Shown one piece after another: positions 6,447 to 7,358 of a stretch of 7,358 nt of DNA. The stretch is from contig CACXFD010000033.1 in NCBI GenBank assembly GCA_902766845.1, positions 1 through 7,358 on the forward strand. The letters are read 5' to 3'. Numbering within the stretch: position 1 is the first letter of the stretch; the number at the start of each line of letters is the position of its first letter. The position numbers and the translations under genes were made by a program. The notes under the pieces are model-generated. The model searched no databases. It had not been told where the DNA came from and worked only from the letters and a program-made list of their open reading frames with translations. This stretch comes from an uncultured Lachnospiraceae bacterium. GTDB lineage: Bacteria; Bacillota; Clostridia; Lachnospirales; Lachnospiraceae.

Positions 6447-6513
6447 AGCCCCGCGCACAGATCGTGCGAACGTCTTTCGTCAGGAAGCAGTGAGCACGAC
6501 TGTGTGCGGGGCT
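6447..6513. repeat. 67-nt hairpin element, copy A
   Basis: The outer stem pairs 6447-6460 with 6500-6513 (14 bp, one G-T). A bulged A (6461) follows, then a 6-bp stem, 6462-6467 with 6494-6499. Next comes an internal loop, GAACGT (6468-6473) opposite CAGTGA (6488-6493), and an apical hairpin, CTTTC-GTCA-GGAAG (6474-6487). It matches copy B at 54 of 67 positions with the same length, bulge and loops. Changes in the stems are compensated, so the fold rather than the sequence is kept. On the minus strand the stem is followed by a short TTTCT tract. Its class is not recognised. Confidence 0.85.
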
Positions 6514-6575
6514 CCTTTCGCCCTCCATGGCACCTCTTTCTCCCTGCCGGCGAAAACGTCCGGTAAACAAAAAAG

Positions 6576-6726
6576 GGCTGCAGATACAGTCGTGTGAACG
6601 TCTTCCGCCGAAACGTAAAAGGATCCGCACACAGATCATGTGAACGTCTTCCGTCAGGAAGTAGTGAACATGACTGTGTGCGGATCCCTTATTCTCGGCG
6701 CAGATAACACGACTGTATCTGCAGCC
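6576..6726. repeat. Long related hairpin, copy C, enclosing copy B
   Basis: A perfect 20-bp stem pairs 6576-6595 with 6707-6726. It leads into GAACGTCTTC (6596-6605) opposite CAGATA (6701-6706), then a second 6-bp stem CGCCGA (6606-6611) with TCGGCG (6695-6700). The loop holds copy B. The GAACGTCTTCCG word and the CAG.TCGTG arm are shared with A and B, marking C as a diverged family member whose apex was lengthened or interrupted. Outside it, GTAAACAAAA (6563-6572) pairs with TTTTGTTTAC (6734-6743), so the full nested structure spans 6563-6743. Confidence 0.85.
6621..6687. repeat. 67-nt hairpin element, copy B
   Basis: Same architecture as copy A: a perfect 14-bp outer stem (6621-6634 with 6674-6687), bulged A6635, a 6-bp stem (6636-6641 with 6668-6673), an internal loop GAACGT opposite TAGTGA, and a perfect apical hairpin CTTCC-GTCA-GGAAG (6648-6661). 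BamHI-type GGATCC words form its two ends. It lies entirely within the loop of the longer hairpin C. On the minus strand it is followed by TTTTACG. Confidence 0.88.
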
Positions 6727-6739
6727 GATCACATTTTGT

Positions 6740-7358
6740 TTACTCGAACGTTTCCGCCAGCTCCAGGGTATATTCTTTGTTCATCTTCTTACACACCTCG
6801 ATGAACTTCTCCACCGGCACGCCGGCCGCTCTCTTGTTTCCGGCGATGTTGACCATCAGCTCGCCGGTCTCCTTCTCCTTGTCGCCGATGACGAGGATGT
6901 ACGGATCGCGGTAGGTGCGGTACGTCTTGATCTTGTCGTTCATGTTCTTGTCGGCGTAGTCCGCTTCCACACGGATGCCGGCATCGCGCAGCTTCTCTTC
7001 CAGTTCCTTCGCGTAGTCGTTGTGCTCGGGCTTGATCGGGACGATGCCGACCTGCACGGGCGCCAGCCAGAACGGGAAGCGGCCCTTGAAGTTTTCGATC
7101 AGGATGCCGATGAAGCGCTCCATCGAGCCGAAGATCGCGCGGTGGATCATGACCGGCCGCTTCTGCGTGCCGTCCGCATCCATATACTTGAGGTCAAAGT
7201 TCAGCGGGAGCTGGAAGTCCAGCTGGATCGTGCCCATCTGCCACTCACGGCCGATGCAGTCGCGCATCTTCAGGTCGATCTTCGGGCCGTAGAACGCGCC
7301 GTCGCCTTCGTTGATCTCATAGCCGCCCTCGCCGTACTTATCATCCAGGATCTTCTTC
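6740..7358 (-). CDS. thrS: Threonyl-tRNA synthetase, C-terminal part (5' end outside window)
   Basis: Class II aminoacyl-tRNA synthetase that charges tRNA-Thr in the cytoplasm. The frame is open from the right edge and gives 205 residues before TAA; the usual protein is about 580-650 residues, so the N-terminal editing domain and the front of the catalytic domain lie outside. Visible features: EGDGAFYGPKIDLKMRDCIG (17-36 of the fragment), REWQMGTIQLDF (37-48), and RPVMIHRAIFGSMERFIGIL (67-86). The last carries the zinc-ligand histidine (H72) and class II motif 3. The anticodon-binding domain runs from WLAPVQVGIVPI (97-108) to the end, with PYILVIGDKE (152-161) and IAGNKRAAGVPVEKF (171-185). 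The stop codon lies inside the outer arm of the nested inverted repeat at 6563-6743. An upstream T-box would be expected beyond the window but cannot be seen. Confidence 0.96.
   Translation of the reverse strand, partial: KKILDDKYGEGGYEINEGDGAFYGPKIDLKMRDCIGREWQMGTIQLDFQLPLNFDLKYMDADGTQKRPVMIHRAIFGSMERFIGILIENFKGRFPFWLAPVQVGIVPIKPEHNDYAKELEEKLRDAGIRVEADYADKNMNDKIKTYRTYRDPYILVIGDKEKETGELMVNIAGNKRAAGVPVEKFIEVCKKMNKEYTLELAETFE

Larger units (their letters stand above)
6569..6726 (-). terminator. Probable transcription terminator of thrS
   Basis: Read on the minus strand, hairpin C begins 14 bases after the thrS stop codon. Its 20-bp stem ends in GGCTGCAG/CTGCAGCC, one C intervenes, and six Ts (6569-6574) follow. 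This has the form of an intrinsic terminator, though its loop is very large because copy B lies inside; copy B is itself followed by TTTT and could terminate first. Confidence 0.55.
6218..6739. other. Gene-free stretch between the permease and thrS
   Basis: No credible gene is seen on either strand. Contents in order: GC-rich tail to 6298; the terminator at 6299-6332; pyrimidine-rich sequence to about 6390; a small perfect hairpin GCCGAA-AAGC-TTCGGC at 6403-6418; hairpin element A (6447-6513); about 60 bases with nothing recognised; then the nested hairpins C and B (6563-6743). Open frames crossing this region follow the hairpin arms and have no ribosome sites or recognisable protein features. 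Confidence 0.75.

Noticed and set aside
6447..6687. Integron attC sites or a CRISPR array
   Set aside because: The elements are the right size for attC and have an extrahelical base, but lack the outer RYYYAAC/GTTRRRY boxes and there is no cassette arrangement. Two dispersed hairpins without regular spacers are not a CRISPR array.
6397..6732. 111-codon open frame on the minus strand through the hairpin region
   Set aside because: Its sequence is the translated hairpin arms (repeated HSHVHYFLTEDV-like words come from the repeats), with no ribosome site.

Overview
The window looks like chromosome from a fairly GC-rich Bacillota (Clostridia-like, possibly a gut anaerobe). The evidence is strong AGGAGG-type ribosome sites, intrinsic hairpin-plus-T terminators, and an FtsX-type permease with a large extracellular coiled coil paired with a MacB/LolD-type ATPase. 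The phylum is an inference; a high-GC Coriobacteriia-like host cannot be excluded by eye. Both ends of the window cut through genes.

Left third (1-2449, minus strand): a two-gene ABC transporter operon. The ATPase (1588-2289) is followed 11 bases later by an FtsX-like permease (1-1576) that runs off the left edge after 525 residues. A good sigma-70 promoter sits at 2420-2449, giving a leader of about 120 bases rich in GC hairpins. The 2290-2669 gap separates this operon from a divergent LysR gene and carries a three-copy 19-bp GC-rich tandem repeat.

Middle (2581-6332, plus strand): a LysR-type regulator (2670-3584) with its own terminator, then an acetoacetate decarboxylase-family protein (3748-4626) and a GntP-family permease (4877-6217), closed by a strong terminator. 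This reads as a small catabolic module: the permease imports a hydroxy or keto acid, the decarboxylase-like enzyme acts on it, and the LysR protein senses it. The substrate is unknown. The enzyme keeps a lysine where the family has its Schiff-base lysine but has leucine where classical acetone-forming enzymes have a second lysine.

Right part (6218-7358): a 522-base gene-free stretch, then the C-terminal 205 codons of threonyl-tRNA synthetase on the minus strand. The gene-free stretch holds the most striking signal in the window. Two 67-nt hairpin elements (6447-6513 and 6621-6687) differ at 13 positions: ten form five compensatory base-pair changes, two are G-U-compatible, and only one is unpaired. 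A third, related long hairpin (6576-6726) encloses the second element in its loop, and an outer 10-bp inverted repeat reaches into the thrS stop codon. This looks like a structured RNA family or a hairpin-forming intergenic repeat family. I do not recognise it as any named family.
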